From: CAZKAP01 sp964552195
GTDB taxonomy: Bacteria > Bacteroidota > Bacteroidia > Flavobacteriales > Flavobacteriaceae
Reading direction: 5' to 3'
Assembly (NCBI GenBank): GCA_964552195.1
Contig: CAZKFM010000013.1
Coordinates: 7,789-71,788 of the forward strand
DNA length: 64,000 bases
Positions 63,640 through 64,000 of this stretch are shown one piece after another. Below the pieces are notes generated by a model. It was not told where the DNA came from. It made no database searches and was given only the letters and a program-made list of their open reading frames with translations. The stretch's first letter is position 1; the number at the start of each line of letters is the position of its first letter. The position numbers and the translations under genes were made by a program.

Positions 63640-63774
63640 AGACTCGAAAATAAGGAATCCTGCGTATTCTTGCAGTAAATACCAGGCCCGCATAAGGAGT
63701 TAGGAACGGCGCAATAAATGAACTACTCCCGATTCTAATCGGCCAAATAATCTAAGGGATCATTTTATGAAATG

Positions 63775-63808
63775 AAAAATCCCCCCGGGAAAGCCGGAGG
63801 GATTTTTT
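63775..63808 (-). terminator. Terminator after the T9SS-sorted gene
   Basis: A long hairpin, with AAAAATCCC and CCGG pairing to CCGG and GGGATTTTT with one mismatch, is flanked by A- and T-runs, so it could stop transcription in both directions. It lies directly downstream of the gene ending at 63826 on the minus strand. Confidence 0.85.
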
Positions 63809-63825
63809 CCTACTGGTTCACTCTA

Positions 63826-64000
63826 TCAGTTTTGGTTGATAAAGACCTTGTTCTTAACAACGAGCAGTTGTTCGGTGTATTGAATTCCATTTTCATTAAC
63901 CGCCTTAATCGAATACAGCCCATCCTGCAGTTCGTAAATATTAATCTTATAAATTTCCAACGATTTATTATCGGAGGTGTCTGCCACCTTTACCAAACGG
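63826..64000 (-). CDS. C-terminal end of a T9SS-sorted secreted protein (partial)
   Basis: The visible 57 codons end in TGA at 63826-63828 and encode a sequence containing ELQDGLYSIKAVNENGIQYT and ending in LLVVKNKVFINQN. This matches the Type IX secretion type A C-terminal sorting domain (a strand of the form L-x-x-G-x-Y-x-I-K, then x-x-E-x-L-V-V). The N-terminal part lies to the right of the window. It shows the organism has T9SS-exported proteins, and supports that route for the giant protein at the left. Confidence 0.75.
   Translation of the reverse strand, partial: RLVKVADTSDNKSLEIYKINIYELQDGLYSIKAVNENGIQYTEQLLVVKNKVFINQN

Overview
The window comes from a member of the Bacteroidota, probably a marine Flavobacteriia-like organism with roughly 50% GC. 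The evidence is a Type IX secretion (T9SS) type C-terminal sorting domain at the right edge, TAnnTTTG promoter -7 boxes typical of the phylum, a seven-TM AraC regulator, a Bacteroidota-style ribosomal block rplM-rpsI-rpsB-tsf-pyrH-frr, and a tRNA without an encoded CCA. I cannot name the genus.

The left 24.5 kb (1-24493, minus strand) is one uninterrupted reading frame that still has no stop at the window edge. It encodes at least 8,164 residues of a secreted repeat protein. From the N-terminus it has a signal peptide, a short Ig-like head, about 45 HYR-type modules with conserved cysteines, three transitional modules, about 31 cysteine-poor Calx-beta modules, and the start of a DUF11/DUF7507-like module. 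Part of the Calx-beta array is a higher-order tandem repeat (672, 672, 999 and 999 bp periods), with about 620 bp of apparent sequence identity between the two 999-bp units. The many open frames on the plus strand across this region are shadows.

From 24.8 to 33.8 kb lies mixed accessory and housekeeping content: a secreted acetyl-esterase-like hydrolase with a membrane-bound AraC regulator, a pair of overlapping SDR/epimerase genes, small hypotheticals including a 51-residue membrane peptide, a photolyase and a sugar-porter MFS transporter. From 33.8 to 43.5 kb are envelope-sugar genes (waaA divergent from a DegT aminotransferase plus galE), the 2-oxoglutarate dehydrogenase pair sucA-sucB, a TatD nuclease and a cytoplasmic asparaginase. 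A tRNA-Ser(GGA) follows.

From 43.9 to 57.6 kb lie an ExbB / small membrane protein / ExbD / ExbD proton-channel operon, an outer-membrane barrel, a minus-strand set (RND exporter, asnS, rpoN, PAP2-like membrane protein), and the ribosomal/translation block, in which S2 carries a long acidic tail ending in a helix-hairpin-helix domain. The last 6 kb hold a second secreted esterase, a divergent pair of paralogous surface proteins, an Lrp regulator divergent from a methionine-gamma-lyase-like enzyme, a sterol-desaturase-family membrane hydroxylase, and the C-terminus of a T9SS-sorted protein followed by a strong terminator. No insertion sequence, CRISPR array or prophage was seen.
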